From: Klebsormidium nitens
Lineage: Eukaryota > Streptophyta > Klebsormidiophyceae > Klebsormidiales > Klebsormidiaceae
Reading direction: 5' to 3'
Length of the DNA: 64,000 nt
Assembly: GCA_000708835.1 (NCBI GenBank)
Contig: DF237032.1
Span: 124,001 to 188,000 of the forward strand
This document shows positions 24,512-36,270 of the stretch, piece after piece. The translations under genes were made by a program, and so were the position numbers. The notes below the pieces were generated by a model that saw only the letters and a program-made list of their open reading frames with translations, ran no database searches and was not told the origin of the DNA. How positions within the stretch are numbered: position 1 is the stretch's first letter; each line of letters opens with the position of its first letter.

Positions 24512-27500
24512 ATGGCATCGGTAACCTTATCTTCTTGCACTCTCAAGCTGGCAAACTCATTGATGCGGCACCCCGTCACTCAAGAGCACAAAGGGCACCT
24601 AACACATATACATTGTTTGGCATTCAGCAACTGTAAAACCCTCGCTTTCACCTCTAAAGCCCTTCTTCTTGCAAGCAGTGCTGCAGACAGCAGAAGAGCA
24701 TCTACTAGCTGCACGGTAAGCTTTGGATGTGTGACCAGTACTTGAAGCCGCGAAGGCATGTGAACTCTTTCCAACTGAGCAACTGCTATGATCGTCATGT
24801 CAGCTCAGTATGATACAGTAGATGGTAGTCGTTGCTCAGTATGATACAGTAGATGGTACTCTTTTCGACAGTAAGTGCTCAGGAAGAATGAAACTTTCAA
24901 TTAACACTCTTCTCTTTGCCAAGTTGGTCGTGTATGTCAAGCAGGGTCACTCGCATCATTTTGCTCTGGTTGCTAACAGAACAGCTGCACGTTTTTGCAG
25001 GACTCGTCCATGTCACAATTAACGGAAGAACTTCCATTTTCGGAAGTGAGTCTCTGCGACTTGCTTTTGTTCAAGTGATGCTTCGAACTTTTGCTTTCAG
25101 CTTTCTGAGATGATGTAAGTGGTGATTCTCTGAGTACTTGACTTCTCCTTATAGTGTGTCCAAATTGACCTTGGACGAGCAGTACATAAGCTCTGGTTCT
25201 AAGCCTTCTCGTCAGGTTGCAGGATGAGGAAGAGGTGTTTGCCTGGGCTCTAAGACTGCCTTGAAGAACGCTCTGAGAAGAGGTGCGACTTGTTGCAGTG
25301 GTGGTTCCCAGGAAAGGAGGAGCGGCAAAAGGACGAGGTCGTTTTCCGACTAGTGGAGGTTGAAGTGAGGCATCAGTCAAGACTAAGGACAAGGCTTTGG
25401 CTTCTTATGTGAGGTACTTGAGGTTGTTGTGGTTAGCAGTAGGATCAAACCGGTCAGCTTAAACGGAGCAACAACTTCGAACACTCCATTCACTTGAGCC
25501 ATACTTTGAAAATCTTCGTCAACTACACGAGCTCAAAAATCGTAGTTTCTCGCTGTCCAAACAAAGTTACCGTGCATCTCGAGCATCCTGCCAGACCTTT
25601 CGCCATCTTGGTGTCAGCCTTTCTGCATTCGCTGCGTTTTGTGCAGGCTCTCGGCGCAACAAGTCGACAAGAAGCAATTATTTTCCTCATCAGTCTTCTT
25701 CAAACCTTTTGTGGTCGTTTCAAGTTAGCTTTGGTTCGCCCATATCAGCTGGTTGTGAACGCAATGGAGGTGAGTCCTAAAATTCAGCCACTCTTTCAGC
25801 TCCCTAAACCTGCCTTCCATTTGATTCATGCTCGCCCTTGCTGTGCCTGTAGCTCTGCAAAGACGCCGATCTTGTGCAGCTGACAGGATCTGCAGACAAA
25901 AATCGTCGCAAGACTCTTCTCAAGCAGAAGTGTGTGATGGTTCTTTTCTTCTTTGCAGCTCCACGCTGAGAGCGTCGTAAATGGTAAAAGGCTGGACGAT
26001 TATCAGACCATCGTGCCGGTCCTTCAAAAGGGTGGTTTACCACCTGACGCAGCATTCTTAATTGCTCTTGAATACGTCGGCATGCTATGCTGCAGAGCCC
26101 CGGACACGAAGAAGCCCCCGGCAATCCTGACAGGGGTATGACCCGTGATCTCAATAACGCGTCTAGCAACATCTGACTGAGAGGTTTCGTCGTAATTCGC
26201 TGCTGCCTTTGTCTTTCTTCTCCTTGCACCGTTTTCGGTGGATTCTTTGCTTGCGAGCCGCCGTAACATAAGGGACTACTCTCAGCGTGTCGCTTCGTTG
26301 AAGTCTTGCAGTTCGCCAACATTCTGTTGTCTACGAGCTCCGGCGCTGCACTTTCGTACAGCCTCCAGGAGGGGAGTGATCGTGAAATATATCTCTTGCT
26401 CGTCTAAGTAGTTAAGGCGCTCTTCTCGTTTCACAGGACGTGCATATAGGAAACCAGATTGCTCTGGCCTCTGTAATAACGGAAAAGCGCATAATCAGAT
26501 TTCCATCTTGATGACTGTGACCTTTATAATTGCAAACCGCTCAACTTCCGGACCAATTGCTCGTCTATTCAATAATGCTTATCCATCTTGTGACCTAGGT
26601 TGTGGCCGGTCTGCTCGAACAAGCTTCGGTGAGTCCCTCGTCTTCTCCATTGCTAATTTTATATGCGGCTGCGTACCGCATCACATCATTCACTTTAGTT
26701 CAGAGGATGGTGACATGCGAAACCAGTCAGGTTTGAACGAAGGTTGCGAGTCATTCTGCATGGACACCAGTCCATCTTTCTTTCTGACCTGCAAGTTATC
26801 AAGCGGACCTCCAAATCTGCGGCCTAGTTTTAGACGTGCAAGGTCGGTACTAACTCTCAGCCCGAAGTTTTCCTGTCCAGTTGGTGGACTTGAAGCACCA
26901 GTCAAAGCTCCTCGCTCAAGCGGAAGAGGAGAGCGAGGCAGCTGTGCCGGTGATTAGTGCTCACAAAGCAGCTGTGATCGGCAGGCTGCGGGAGCAGGTA
27001 CTGGTAAGGGCCCTGATGTCAGAGTAACCGTGCAGTTGAGGAGATAAGGGTGTCTCTTTGTTTGGTCGGCTTCAAATCTGATCAAGGAAACACCTTTCAA
27101 GAATCCGCAAGTGCAGGCATCGTGTGATCTTTTCATGTGCTTTGAATTCGGGTGCTGTGTGGAGGGTTCATCTCTTCCCCGAACAGTCTCTTCCAGCTTT
27201 TCGCGAAAGAGAATGTTTCATCTTCCGTCCCGCTTGGACGAAAACAGAGTTCTTGTTTTTCAGATATGTAGACGTCAAAGAATTCAATCATCAGAAGAGC
27301 GGGATCTTGTCTCCGGGGGGACTTCGACATTCACGAATGAACTTCTACATGTGAACGACGAAGTGATCAACAAGCTCATTCTGTACTTCCAGCCACCCTA
27401 GGAACAGAACTGTACTGGATTGACCAGCGTTTTTGAGTTTACTTCTGTAAACAGACTCTCGAGAAGTCTCGAATCGTGTTGAATCACGGCTACGTCATGC

Positions 27501-27827
27501 GAGGGGGGTGGCGTTGGTTTGGGGGTTTGGGGTGGGTACGTGTGCGGAGCATGATGACGTTGGGTCTAGTATTCTACTCTTTCGACTAATCTAAATAGGC
27601 CTAACCCAACATAATCTCGAGACTTACAGAAGCTCGAGGCGCGGGCGGTCGAGGCAGAGGCGAAGGTGCTCGAGCTGCAAGAAACGCTTCGGACCGCCCA
27701 AGCGCAGCTGGCAGAGCACGAGCTGCTCCCGAGAGAGAAACCGAAGAACCGCGGCCTCTGGGGAGCCTCGAAGCCCTTTGTTCCGAATGAAGTACCGGTA
27801 GTCGTTCAGCGTGTTTCACTCACTTGA
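24512..27827 (+). CDS. Unrecognised coiled-coil protein, possibly plastid-targeted
   Basis: I do not recognise this family. Phase-compatible exons are 24512–24715, 25001–25045, 25101–25114, 25155–25215, 25647–25769, 25959–26135, 26881–26997 and 27630–27827, which would give about 312 residues. The N-terminus is rich in Ser, Ala, Thr and Lys and poor in acidic residues (MASVTLSSCTLKLANSLMRH), as in chloroplast or mitochondrial transit peptides. The middle has KLTLDEQYISSG and the helical DDYQTIVPVLQKGGLPPDAA. The C-terminal third is a coiled coil (AVIGRLREQ continuing into KLEARAVEAEAKVLELQETL), ending with KPKNRGLWGASKPFVPNEV. The small exons between 25101 and 25215 are the least certain part. 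It shares its promoter region with HMGR. Confidence 0.5.
24803..24858 (+). repeat. Tandem duplication, 31-bp period
   Basis: The 25-mer starting GCTCAGTATGATACAGTAG occurs at 24803–24827 and again at 24834–24858. It lies in the first intron of the coiled-coil gene. Confidence 0.85.
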
Positions 27828-28836
27828 GTACCTGATTGAAAGCCTCCTGTAGAATAAGCCCTAGACGGCCTCAGAGTACAACAAAGGCCCTCTGCTAGGC
27901 AAAGCAGGAAGCGAAACGAGTCCGGAGGCGCAACTTCGGATCAGGGTACTATTTGGGTCAAAACGGGTCATTGTTGTCATAGAACGACTCTTCCTGGAGC
28001 CCGTGGCAGACATGCTGCCCTCTCAGAACCATTTGTGACTTTTCTGCTGGATCATTCCGACAGTAAGATACTTCTTATTTGAAGTATTGAGTAATTTCAC
28101 CTCAAGCGGGCCGACCTTCGATCACTGGCCTTGTGAATCCGTCGTTTCCAACTTGAGTTTCGAAACATGTGTTTTACTGGGGAAGAAAGGTGGCACGTGT
28201 TGGAATGTTCGCAAATTTCATTGAATGGCTGATGAAGCTGATCCTTCTCATGACTAGGCTTTGATCGACGGCCGCGGGCATATATGGGTCATGGACATGC
28301 AATGACGCGACGTACGGCGGCCATGGGTACCATATATATAAAAGCTAGCACTAGCTTTACCAAGCAATCTTGTTTCGACCCCCGGCCAATATATAGGCTT
28401 CATGCACTCGCGGCTTAGTAGCGTTAAATTTTTTGGGGACGGTGTCGGATATTTCCGGCCATGCATGCCTGAAAAATATAGCCGGTCATCATAATAATTT
28501 GGCACGCGCGAGTGACTGGCGCAGGCCACATGTATGAAATATCGATTTGCAAACACAACTTGGCTGAACTTCTCAATCACGTATAGCATGGGGCCGTTGC
28601 AATCGAGATTGCGTCATGGTCGCATAGAGCTTCAGTCACGAGTCTTCTTCATCCGGATTAGGCAATCGAACCACATGGTCGCCTGAAACAATGTTCTGCA
28701 TTGGCGGTGCATGAGTCGGATAGTGATGCTTTCAGAGCAGGAAATGCGGCGTTCCGAGCGTACTTGATGCAGCGGCACGCGTGCAATCGATTATTAGAAG
28801 CACCCTAATTGCTTGCCAATGTCGTAATATGGTGAC
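27828..28836. other. Convergent intergenic region with AT-rich palindromic island
   Basis: This lies between the 3' ends of the coiled-coil gene and DRS1. From about 28250 to 28560 the composition changes: ATATATA runs, CATGCATGCC, GGCCGCGGGC and the perfect hairpin AAAGCTAG–CA–CTAGCTTT at 28341–28358. No open exon was found. Confidence 0.55.
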
Positions 28837-31800
28837 TCACTTCCGCTTGTATCGTTTCTTGCTTTTGAACGCTTTCCGCGGCTTCATATGCTCTTTCTTC
28901 TTCAGGCCGCCCGCCGGAGAGGGCCCGCCTGACCCCGCTCCCGACTCCTGGCCCCCTTCCTGCCCCTCCGGCCTAACCTTCTTCTTAACCTTCTTCCCTT
29001 TCACCCCTTTCATGGCTGCTACCTTTCGCGGGTCAAGCAAACCCGCCTCCTTCAGCTTCATGATCGACTTCGCGCCCTTCGCCTTCCGATACCCCACGTC
29101 GACCATCGACGTTTTTGGCGTATCGTCGTCTTGTTTCGATCTTTTCCGTTTCGGCTCGTCGACTTGACCGTCCATCTCCGCCTGGTCGTTTGCGATCTGC
29201 CGCTCCGCTTCCAACCGCCGCCGTTTCTTTCTGCATGATCCAAGTTCTTATTTCAGGCACCTCTCAAAACTGGGTTCTGCTCGAGATGTCTTACAGACCA
29301 CATAATGCAGACCTAAGTCTGCTTTTAGACCACTTTGCGGTCTAACCCACTCTTGATACGCCAACATACTACAGGAATCAGAGGGCAAAGGTGGCCAAAT
29401 ACCGAGGATCGGACATAGTGGCCCGTTCGCAAGCGCTATCTAAGGCGGAAGGAAGAAAGCAACGAAATACCACGGTCTCTCAGCACTGTCGCGACAACGA
29501 CGAGGAAACTGTTCGACATCGACGAAGAAACTGTTGTCTCAAAACAACGCTAGATAGCAAGACGAACGTCTTTTCCTTCTCGATTTCAGAACCACCGTAA
29601 CTCCAAAAGCCAGAAGAGCAACAGAAAATCACGGGTCTTACCTAGGCAGCCGCTTCTCCTTCTCCGCCTTCTTCTTCTCAAGCGCCCGCCGGTCCTTGGC
29701 GCTGAGCGCACTCTCGACCTGCTTTTCCCCACCTGCCCCGCCCTCCGCCGCCTTCTTCGCCGTTTCCGCCGCTTGTTTCCGGTCCTTGGGCGATTGAAAC
29801 CACGTCTTCGGTGGGCGCGAGTAGATCTCCGCCTCGTGCTCCACCATGTTGGACGCCTGGAGAGGCAAGCAACGCATAAGTTCGATTTATTTCTATCCGT
29901 GCTCCGCACCTAAAAGGACCCTCATCCCCAAGCCGACCCCACCCGTCCCAAGCTGACCTGATTATCCATAGACCTTATCATTCGTAAAATCGAGAGTTAT
30001 CAGGAACGTACCATCAGGTGACAATCATCGCTTCGTGCAGCGCGTTGAAGAGAACCGCAAGGGTGAAGTGCAGACCCTAGGGAGTCAGGGTATGTTGATT
30101 CTCAGGAATACACCATTGAGATCCGTGTTCAAGAACCCTGAGGATCTTTGAAAAATCCATTCCATTAACCATCTCGTAAGTTGCACAGATCAACCTGATG
30201 CATGACCTGCCAAAATCCTGACCCCCATTTTTCAACTTCGCTGACCATAACCCTCATCCAGCTGTTAACCCGAAATCAACACGCCTGCCTTCATTTGACA
30301 ACCTAACTTAGTGATCCTAACCCACCTTGTTAACCTCCATCTCGGCCTTCCTCAGCGCGCGCTCCTCCTGCTCCTCTTGCATCACCTCCCGAATGTCCTC
30401 TTCCAGCCGCTCAATCTGGTCGCGACACTTGGCAACAGCTGCTGCTGCCACCTGGCGGCTCCGCAGCGAGCGGCCCGCCTGCTTGACCACCGCCTTGAGC
30501 AGCGCACGGTCTTTCTCCGTGGCAAAAGTCACGGCGCATCCGTTTTGTCCCGCACGCGCGGTTCGCCCTACTCGGTGCACATACTTGGTTATATCCTGTA
30601 TGAAGAAAAAGAGAGTTCCGTTAAGACGGCTATGGTGGATCCAAACCCGGAGCGAAATGATGGGGCGCCCATTTTGGGAATTCGCCCCGTATTCGATACG
30701 TTTTGGGCAGAAAAAGGATTCCGGACGCACAGATTAGAAAAGACACTCACTTTCGCGACCCTCTTTGTGATCCATTGAGGCTTTGTGATTCCGGAATCCA
30801 GATCCAGGTCATGGGCTTCTTCACTTGCCCGTAAAACAACCAACAGGGCTCGTTCTTGATTTGTCGCAACCCACCAAAAGGTACGCAATGACCTCTCTTC
30901 TAAGTTTTAACATCAGGGGCCAGCGTCGACCGCAAAGAGAAGGACCTCGGGATTTGTACATCATGCCGACGTTACACTGCGCAATCCTTCGAAAGCTCTG
31001 ACCTCTCTTCTGCAGACAAAATAAGGGGTTAGCACTGATTGCTAAGAGGTGAATCTCGGGATTTCACATCATGCCGACGTTACACTGCTGCAATCCCTGG
31101 AAAGCACCGAAACCGAGTAGCAACCCGCCGGTTAATGCAAAACCTAACCCGTTGACACCCTGGTCTGCTCACCTTGGGGCAGTCGAAGTTGACAACTGTC
31201 TCCACGCCCATAATGTCCAGCCCGCGTGCGGCCACGTCAGTGCAGATGAGGTAATCGGCTTCCTGCTGACGAAAAGTCTCGAGCGCCTGTAGCCGCATCG
31301 CCTGGGTCAGGTTCCCATGGAGCTCCGCCGCGCGCAGGCCCGCCAAGCCAAACAGGATCTTCAGCCTGCGCAGCGAATTGCAGACGACGCTGTTAGTGGA
31401 GCTTCTACTTTCAGCGAACTTCCTTGCCAAAAGCTGCACTTCGTCCCCGAAACCGCGAGTTACCGAAGAGAAGCAGAGGAGTTAAGAAGGCGTATGTTTC
31501 AAGTGAAGGTGTCTCGATTAAAGCAGCTCGCCGAGCAAAGCGGAGCCCACAAGAATTACGAAGCCTAGCTTGTGGACTGTAAAAGACTGGCACTTTTCCT
31601 ATGAACCCGTTTTGGTCTACAGAACAACGTTTCCGAGCCATAGATTGCCCCGTCCCAACTGAAGAAGCGGCCGTAGAGGAGATAAAAGGCGACAGACAAG
31701 AGGACGGATGTATCGAAGCTTGCCACGAGGAATCCTTGAGTGATCCGTGTACGCGATCATTGCAGAACAGAAGACCATCCGGGAGATTGACGGACCGACG

Positions 31801-34800
31801 GACGCACTGCTATGGCTTGTTTGGCTTCGACTTAGACATACCATCATGTTTGGTTATCAGACCCACGCGATTCAGGAGACTGCCAGATGTAAAAAGACTG
31901 TGAAACGCTGCTGGGGCAACGACAGAAGCAGTACTCCTTTCTCCAGTCCCGGAGACTCAATTGTGGACGTAAGGACTGTTAAACTCCACAATCTGGTTCT
32001 AATGCGAACCCAACACGAGACGAGACAGTACGAAAAGTGAGTCAATTTAAACAAGCCGCTTTGCACAACTATCGACATAACAAGAAAAGCCTCAGACAGC
32101 GGTTGCCCGCGGGTTGTGCAGCACTACATACGGGTTGCTATAGCCCGAGGGTTCTCCCTGGTGATCCAGGGTTCGGGCCAACACCCAGCTGGCGCTTTCA
32201 AGGTCTGCATCATTGGCCATTCTTTGAAAATTCTTCGGTTAGCGGCCAGAATACTACCATCGACAAGCTGACGTAGTGCAAAAGGAGATTGTTGCTCGCG
32301 ATTTCGATGTTTGGGTGAACGTCTCAAGTCATATGTGCGCAACCTCTGCAAACTAAAAAGCCGACATAAGGAGAAGATGTCATTGCAGATCAGCGCGGGT
32401 GAACGGTAAGTGGCACTCTGCAGAGCCTGCACGAAAAGGCAACCGACGAACAAGATGGAAGACGCAGCAAGAGGACCAAAAAGCCCAGGACAAGTGTCGA
32501 AAGATAATAAGACTACTTCCGCCGGGTGCTCACCTATGCGCCTCTGACTTCGTTGCGCTAAAGATTATCGTTTTGCTGCGGAAGTTGCGTGTGCACAGCG
32601 CCAGCAGAAGTGCTTCCTTGTCGGCTTCCTGGCTGGGTTTCAGCTTAACCACCTCCTCTACCAGCGTCCCCGGGCGCCGTGTTTTCGGGTCAGCTGATAA
32701 CCGAACCGGGTTACGCAGCGACATGGTGATCAGCTGGTTAACCTCGTCGGTCATCGTGGCACTGCAAGGGAAGAGGGAACAGAATGAGCCGCAGCGCCAT
32801 TCCTGATATAATGGTGCAATTCCTCGAAGCTCACTGACGAAATGCTTTTCTTGCGTGATGAGCTCGGTCAACATGAACAGGACCTAGCAATACACTCTGT
32901 AGTATCCAAAAAGTATGGCAGATCTCGTTTCCCAAGGACGAGGGAAACTGTTCCAAAAGATATTACCAGACTACCAAAGAATTGAAGGCGCTGTTTCATC
33001 TTCCAGAAATCTACCAAGCAACTGTCAACCGCAGTGTCTTTATCGAGAGTCAGACCTCCCCCCCCATAGTGCACAATTTGAACTCGTCCCTCGTCCTACC
33101 CCTTGTTTGAGCATTCTGATACCAGATCCGTGAGCTTCGCCTACCTTACAGCTCTGTACTCTCAAGGTCGTGCCAATCACTGTCCTTGACCTTTTCGGAC
33201 AGCTTTGTAAACGAAGACAGCGGCTGCCCTCCCGACAGGATCTTTTTTCATGCTTCCCTTGATCTAATGAGCAGCATCCGCTCCTGTTTCAACGACTTTC
33301 TTCCTGATCACTACCAAGAAAGAGAACACCTGACTTCCGAAGACAAGCCCTGTTCAAAAGACGGCAGCCCCAGAGTCCCCTTCGAAAGTTTCGAACAGAC
33401 TAGTTGACCTCTCTTTTCAATTTCAATCATTCTACACTTGAAAGAACAAAAAAGTATAATCTTAAGGAGCATCTGCCGTCAATAATTATTTCTGCGTCAG
33501 TCTTTCTCAGAGGCTATGATTTCCACTCTAATCACAAGAGAAGAAACACCCTGCACTTCGAGTAATCAGTAGCGTCCGCTTCTACAGACAGGCAAGAATT
33601 TTCTTGACTTGATACAGGCATTCGCCTTTCCCATCTAGGCCTTTTGTGCGGTCCCCGTTCTACCCATGATAAAGAACTTGCCTTTTGCCTCTTTTTGAAC
33701 AATTAGCAGAATGTTCGGCATGCCCTTCGCCAAAAGCGCAGCGTCTGCCTTTCCTCAGTACAATTTCGGACGGTCTTTATGAACAGCCCTCACCTGAGAG
33801 CAGCGTCTGCCTCTTCCCCAGAAGATTCCGAACACTCTATATAAAATATCCCTCACCTGAAAAACCGCCTTTGCCTCTACTTCGAAAAATTCCAAACGTG
33901 ACCAGAAATCGGCACCCTCTTCCTAGAAGAAGGACTTTCGCAAAACCCCTCACCTGAAGAGCAGCGTCTGCCTCTTCTTCGGACAGTTCCGGACAATCTC
34001 CTTGACCTCGTCCACAAAGCCCATCTCCAGCAGACGGTCCGCCTCGTCCAGCACCAGGATCGCCAAATCCTCCAGCCCCACCGACTGTGTGTTGCGCACG
34101 TGATCGATGATGCGCCCGGGGGTTGCGACCACGACGTCGGGGTGCAGGCGCAGCGCCGTTTCTTGCACCTGAGCGCAGGATCAATATGGAATCTTAGTAG
34201 GTGGAAGCGTGTGACATACAAAAATAAAGAATGCACACCACTTAAATTGACCTGGGAAAGGAGACCATGAGGTCTGAAGTCTGAATCACGCGCCGTTCTG
34301 GCACAACTAAGGACAGGGTTGGTAAATCGCGCAGGACATGAAGCTGATCCTCCTGGATTACAAGGCAGCTATGCAACTTCGGAGCATGCGAGCAAAAACC
34401 GTGTTTGCAACTGGAGAACAGGCGACACGCCCTGGCCCACAAATGTGAACAATTTGAAGACTTCAAGGCTCGGAAGAGTGTTTTGTGGACTTCAGAGACG
34501 AAGCAGAAGGGAGACTCGAAGCATGATCCAGTAAATGGCTGTCTCCTCGATCCTGGTGCAGATACATAAACAAGAAGCCAATGACAATTCTGATTACAAT
34601 CAAACCCTGAATGGACAGAACCCAGAAGTGACCTTTGTGGTCGCTGATCGCCTGACTGAAAACGCTATCAGTCGCTTTGGCTGCCTTTCAAGCCTAGTCT
34701 TCAACGATGTCAACAATGCGATATATGAAAAAGGCCTCAGACAGCGGTTGCCCGCGGGTTGTGCGGCACTACATACGGGTTGCTATAGCCCGAGGGTTCT

Positions 34801-36270
34801 CCCTGGTGATCCAGGGTTCGGGCCAACACCCAGCTAGCGCTTTCAAGGTCTGCATCATTGGCTTTCATAGATCACCACCAGATTACTTCCGCGCACATTC
34901 GCAACTTTTTGAGCATCAAACAACCACCACATTGTCAGAATGAGGGGACACGAGTAGAAGAGGCGACACTTACAATGCAGGTCGCTTTTCTGCAAAAACA
35001 TAGTTTCCAAGATGGAAGAACAAACTTAAGCTCCGCAACCACCACCAGCCATCGACAATAAACTCATCTTAAATGTCACCAACACAATTTATTGGTGTCA
35101 AACTTTCACAACAAACAATCCACTATCTGACAATCCCCCCGCCCAGCAATCATGCTTGGAGAGCCCACGTCTGATTGAACAAGAGTCTTTTCAACCTGCT
35201 CTCAATATCCCAACTTGTACCACCACCCATCAAGCAGAAAGCCACATCAAAGTACAAGAAGATGACTAGAAACTCCCCTCTAAATCCCTCAAACCTAAAC
35301 CCTAAAACAGAAACCCTAATTGCTTGACACACATTGTAGACGCACAGGGACCCACCTTGTTTGACAATCCTCCCACCACCAGGCACGCCCTGATGTCCGT
35401 AAACTGCGCCAGCTTCTCAATCATCGAATGCACCTGAACTGCCAGCTCGCGCGTCGGCGTAAGAACCAGTACCCTGGTCGCGGGCACCCGGCGGGGGCGG
35501 TATAGTAACCTTTCTAAAATGGGCAGTGCGAACGCGGCCGTCTTGCCAGAGCCAGTGATTGCACTCCCGCAAATGTCGCGGCCAGTTAGTGCGAGGGGCA
35601 CACACGCTGACTGGATCGGCGTGGGCTTTTCGTAGCCCAGGGCTTGACAGGCTTTGAGCAACGGGCGGGAGATGTTGAGCTCGCCAAAAGAGCGCGCTGT
35701 GAAAGAGGCGCCCTCAGAGGATGAGAAGAAAGTACCCTTCGATGATGGCCCGCCCTCATTCGTCTCTGCTCTGCCATTCTTCCTTCTGACCTGTTTGTCT
35801 GGAAGAGCCGGCTTGCTACTCGTTGCCTCCGCATGAGACCGCGCGCGCGCCTTCTGCTCCCACTTCTCCTCCAGCTCATCGTTCTCGTCACTTGAATCCT
35901 CATCATCGCTGCTCTCCGCCTGCTCACTACCACCGCCTACACCATCATTACCATTCCCTTGTAAACCATTACCATTTGCCTCCAAAATCTCAGCCTCTTC
36001 CTCCTCTTCCTCTTCATCGCTCTCCTCCTCAATCTGGTCCTCTTCCTCTGACTCTTCCTTTGCCCCACCACCCGAATCCTTGAAACCACTTCCCCTCACA
36101 ATTGTCCTCCTCCGCAATTGCTCCCGGATCTTGTGATCGATGGACGTCGTCCTGTGCTGTGAATGCTCCTCATCCACCAGCTTGGCAGCATTGCCAAAGT
36201 CCCAAGGAGACTGCGCGGGGCGGGCTGGTGGTGCGTCATCGCCCAGGTCAAACACGAAAGAGGGATCCAT
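28837..36270 (-). CDS. DRS1: DEAD-box RNA helicase, DRS1/DDX27 type
   Basis: This ATP-dependent RNA helicase works in the nucleolus in 60S ribosomal subunit assembly and 27S/32S pre-rRNA processing. Seven exons (36270–35356, 34168–33954, 32761–32534, 31365–31173, 30595–30326, 29856–29642, 29230–28837) join to 809 residues. An acidic N-terminus precedes the Q motif (GYEKPTPIQSA), motif I (TGSGKT), Ia (PTRELA), TPGR, motif II (DEAD), SAT (created across the exon 2/3 junction), TDVAARGLD and HRVGRTARAG. The C-terminus has the Drs1-type sequence REVMQEEQEERALRKAEME, the WFQSPKDRK region and a basic tail (AFKSKKRYKRK) suited to nucleolar retention. Introns 1 and 3 each carry a copy of a 129-bp repeat. 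The start is 578 bp from the divergent RRP40 start. Confidence 0.97.
30889..31105. repeat. Tandem duplication of about 110 bp in DRS1 intron 4
   Basis: Unit 1 (30889–30995) and unit 2 (30999–31105) both begin TGACCTCTCTTCT and both contain CATCATGCCGACGTTACACT. The second halves are nearly identical and the middles have diverged. Confidence 0.75.
32089..32217 (-). ncRNA. Intronic repeat copy A; candidate C/D-box snoRNA
   Basis: This is a 129-bp block in DRS1 intron 3, matching copy B in intron 1 at 127 of 129 positions. Read on the gene's strand it starts GCC-AATGATGC and ends GTCTGA-GGC. That gives a C-like box (one mismatch to RUGAUGA), a CUGA D box and a GCC/GGC terminal stem. Internally CCCTGG-ATCA-CCAGGG makes a perfect hairpin enclosed by GCCCGA and TCGGGC. 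The length is greater than for most C/D snoRNAs, so a SINE-like or other dispersed repeat is the main alternative. Confidence 0.4.
33640..33960 (-). repeat. Degenerate copies of an exon/donor boundary in DRS1 intron 2
   Basis: The true exon 2 end (KKRQTLLF then GTGAGG, donor at 33953–33948) is echoed downstream in the intron. A copy with GCAGACGCTGCTC and a GTGAGG donor lies at 33793–33788. A weaker copy with GTGAGG lies at 33856–33851. A third, near 33735–33765, has the exon part but no donor. Weaker traces may extend to about 33600. Spacing is 60–100 bp. Confidence 0.65.
34734..34862 (-). ncRNA. Intronic repeat copy B; candidate C/D-box snoRNA
   Basis: This is the second 129-bp copy, in DRS1 intron 1. 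It differs from copy A at only two positions, and flanking sequence is unrelated beyond a few bases, so the unit boundaries are sharp. The C-like box, D box, GCC/GGC closing stem and internal hairpin are all kept. Outside the unit on the gene's strand, A-rich sequence 5' faces a T run 3' and could lengthen the stem. Confidence 0.4.
35297..35318 (+). promoter_or_regulatory. Two telo-box motifs in DRS1 intron 1
   Basis: AAACCCTA occurs at 35297–35304 and 35311–35318, just inside the first intron of DRS1. In land plants telo-boxes are enriched in promoters and first introns of ribosome-biogenesis and translation genes, so the position fits the gene's role. Confidence 0.5.

Noticed and set aside
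32089-32217. The 129-bp repeat as a tRNA gene or tRNA-derived SINE on the plus strand
   Set aside because: GGTTCGGGCC resembles a B box, but it is not a good match, no A box lies at the right distance, and no cloverleaf folds. It was kept as a C/D-like candidate with low confidence.
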